A DNA stretch of 64,000 nucleotides. Source: Bordetella ansorpii (GTDB lineage: Bacteria; Pseudomonadota; Gammaproteobacteria; Burkholderiales; Burkholderiaceae_B). The stretch is taken from the NCBI RefSeq assembly GCF_900078705.1, contig NZ_FKIF01000009.1, positions 186,001 through 250,000 on the forward strand, read 5' to 3'. The notes under the pieces are model-generated. The model worked only from the letters and a program-made list of their open reading frames with translations, made no database searches and was not told where the DNA came from. Of this stretch, positions 63,442-64,000 are shown piece after piece; position 1 is the stretch's first letter; each line of letters starts with the position of its first letter. Made by a program: the position numbers and the translations under genes.

Positions 63442-64000
63442 ATGAAAAAACTCCTCATCACCTGCCTCGCACTGGCGGCCTCGCCCGTGATCGCGGCCCC
63501 CGTCACGTACAACCTCGATCCCTCGCACACCTACCCCAGCTTCGAAGTCGACCACTTCAACGGCGCATCGGTGTGGCGCGGCAAGTTCCTGAAAAGCTCG
63601 GGCAAGGTGGTGATCGACCGCGCCGCCAAGACGGGCAGCCTGGAAGTCGAGATCGACACCGCCACCGTCAGCAGCGGCGACGCGGACCTGGACAAGGAAA
63701 TCGTCAGCGACAAGATGCTGGACGTGGCGAAATTCCCCAAGGCCGTCTACAAGAGCAAGAAGTTCACCTTCAAGGGCGACGTCCCGACGAAGATCGAAGG
63801 CGAGTTCACGCTGCACGGCGTGACCCGCCCGCTGACGCTTACGCTGAATTCGTTCAAGTGCTATGAAAATCCGATCCTGAAGCGCGAAGTGTGTGGCGCC
63901 GATGCCCACGCCGAATTCAACCGTGCCGACTACGGCGTCAGCTTCGGCAAGGAATGGGGTTTCCAGATGTTCACGCGCCTGCAGATCCAGGTGGAGGGCG
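63442..64000 (+). CDS. YceI-family periplasmic protein, 3' end cut by the window
   Basis: The 186 codons present encode a protein with a signal peptide (MKKLLITCLALAASPVIA, cleaved before APVTYNLD) and the YceI lipocalin-like domain: YNLDPSHTYPSFEVDHFNGA, a stretch of alternating beta strands, and FTLHGVTRPLTL. Family members bind polyisoprenoid-type lipids in the periplasm. Only the last residues are missing, since the family is about 190 long. It lies 219 bp after the AraC gene, on the same strand but probably with its own promoter. Confidence 0.93.
   Translation, partial: MKKLLITCLALAASPVIAAPVTYNLDPSHTYPSFEVDHFNGASVWRGKFLKSSGKVVIDRAAKTGSLEVEIDTATVSSGDADLDKEIVSDKMLDVAKFPKAVYKSKKFTFKGDVPTKIEGEFTLHGVTRPLTLTLNSFKCYENPILKREVCGADAHAEFNRADYGVSFGKEWGFQMFTRLQIQVEG

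Noticed and set aside
1-64000. tRNA, rRNA or riboswitch genes
   Set aside because: I looked for tRNA-like cloverleaf ends (GGTTCGAATCC-type T-loops) and known riboswitch cores in the gaps and recognised none. A covariance-model scan would be decisive.

Overview
The window is GC-rich, tightly packed beta-proteobacterial chromosome. Gene content and order point to the Alcaligenaceae, most likely Bordetella or close to it. The signs are a 14-gene nuo operon followed by a DUF2818 gene, a Bordetella-type major porin beside nuoA, two Bug/TctC-type solute-binding proteins, and the murI, ispDF, mfd, serB housekeeping block. I identified no rRNA, tRNA, CRISPR array, intact insertion sequence or prophage. 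The first gene (ahpC) is cut at its 5' end and the last (a YceI-family gene) at its 3' end.

Layout. 1-1078: peroxide defence (ahpC, ahpD) with a hairpin terminator or attenuator between the two. 1299-3214: an MFS transporter overlapping a tiny membrane-protein ORF, and a VOC-family protein. 3321-10387: murI, ispF, ispD, mfd and serB, with a 134-bp intergenic element that has perfect 23-bp inverted ends (9217-9350). 10448-14408: an AdhP-type alcohol dehydrogenase, a perfect FNR box upstream of it, and a penicillin-acylase family protein. 14553-19313: a five-gene catabolic block on the minus strand (GntR regulator, two Bug binding proteins, a dehydrogenase of the isocitrate/isopropylmalate family, an amidohydrolase). 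19528-34625: nuoA-N plus DUF2818, all on the minus strand, ending in a hairpin terminator. 34815-35921: porin.

36256-45262 is accessory: TetR/thioesterase; a lipid-headgroup cassette (PAP2 phosphatase, metallophosphoesterase, diacylglycerol kinase-like); DUF1348 plus TetR facing an aldo/keto reductase across a duplicated operator; thiopurine methyltransferase; an AT-rich stretch leading into a gene that looks like a domesticated N-terminal piece of an IS5-type transposase; and a lipoprotein hydrolase.

45408-53856 is the most interesting region. A bacteriophytochrome histidine kinase, a stand-alone receiver and a large REC-PAS-HK-REC-REC hybrid kinase are joined without gaps. A small cysteine-rich secreted protein, a DUF445 membrane protein and a DNA photolyase follow. 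Red-light sensing and light-driven DNA repair therefore lie within about 8.5 kb. 54114-58392 is a probable metal-uptake operon (DUF2946, TonB-dependent receptor, PepSY membrane protein). The window ends with a SulP transporter, two short-chain dehydrogenases (one lacking the usual catalytic Ser and Lys), an AraC regulator and the start of a YceI-family protein.

Starts were chosen from Shine-Dalgarno spacing, overlap with neighbours and family N-termini. Functions rest on motif recognition by eye, not on database searches.
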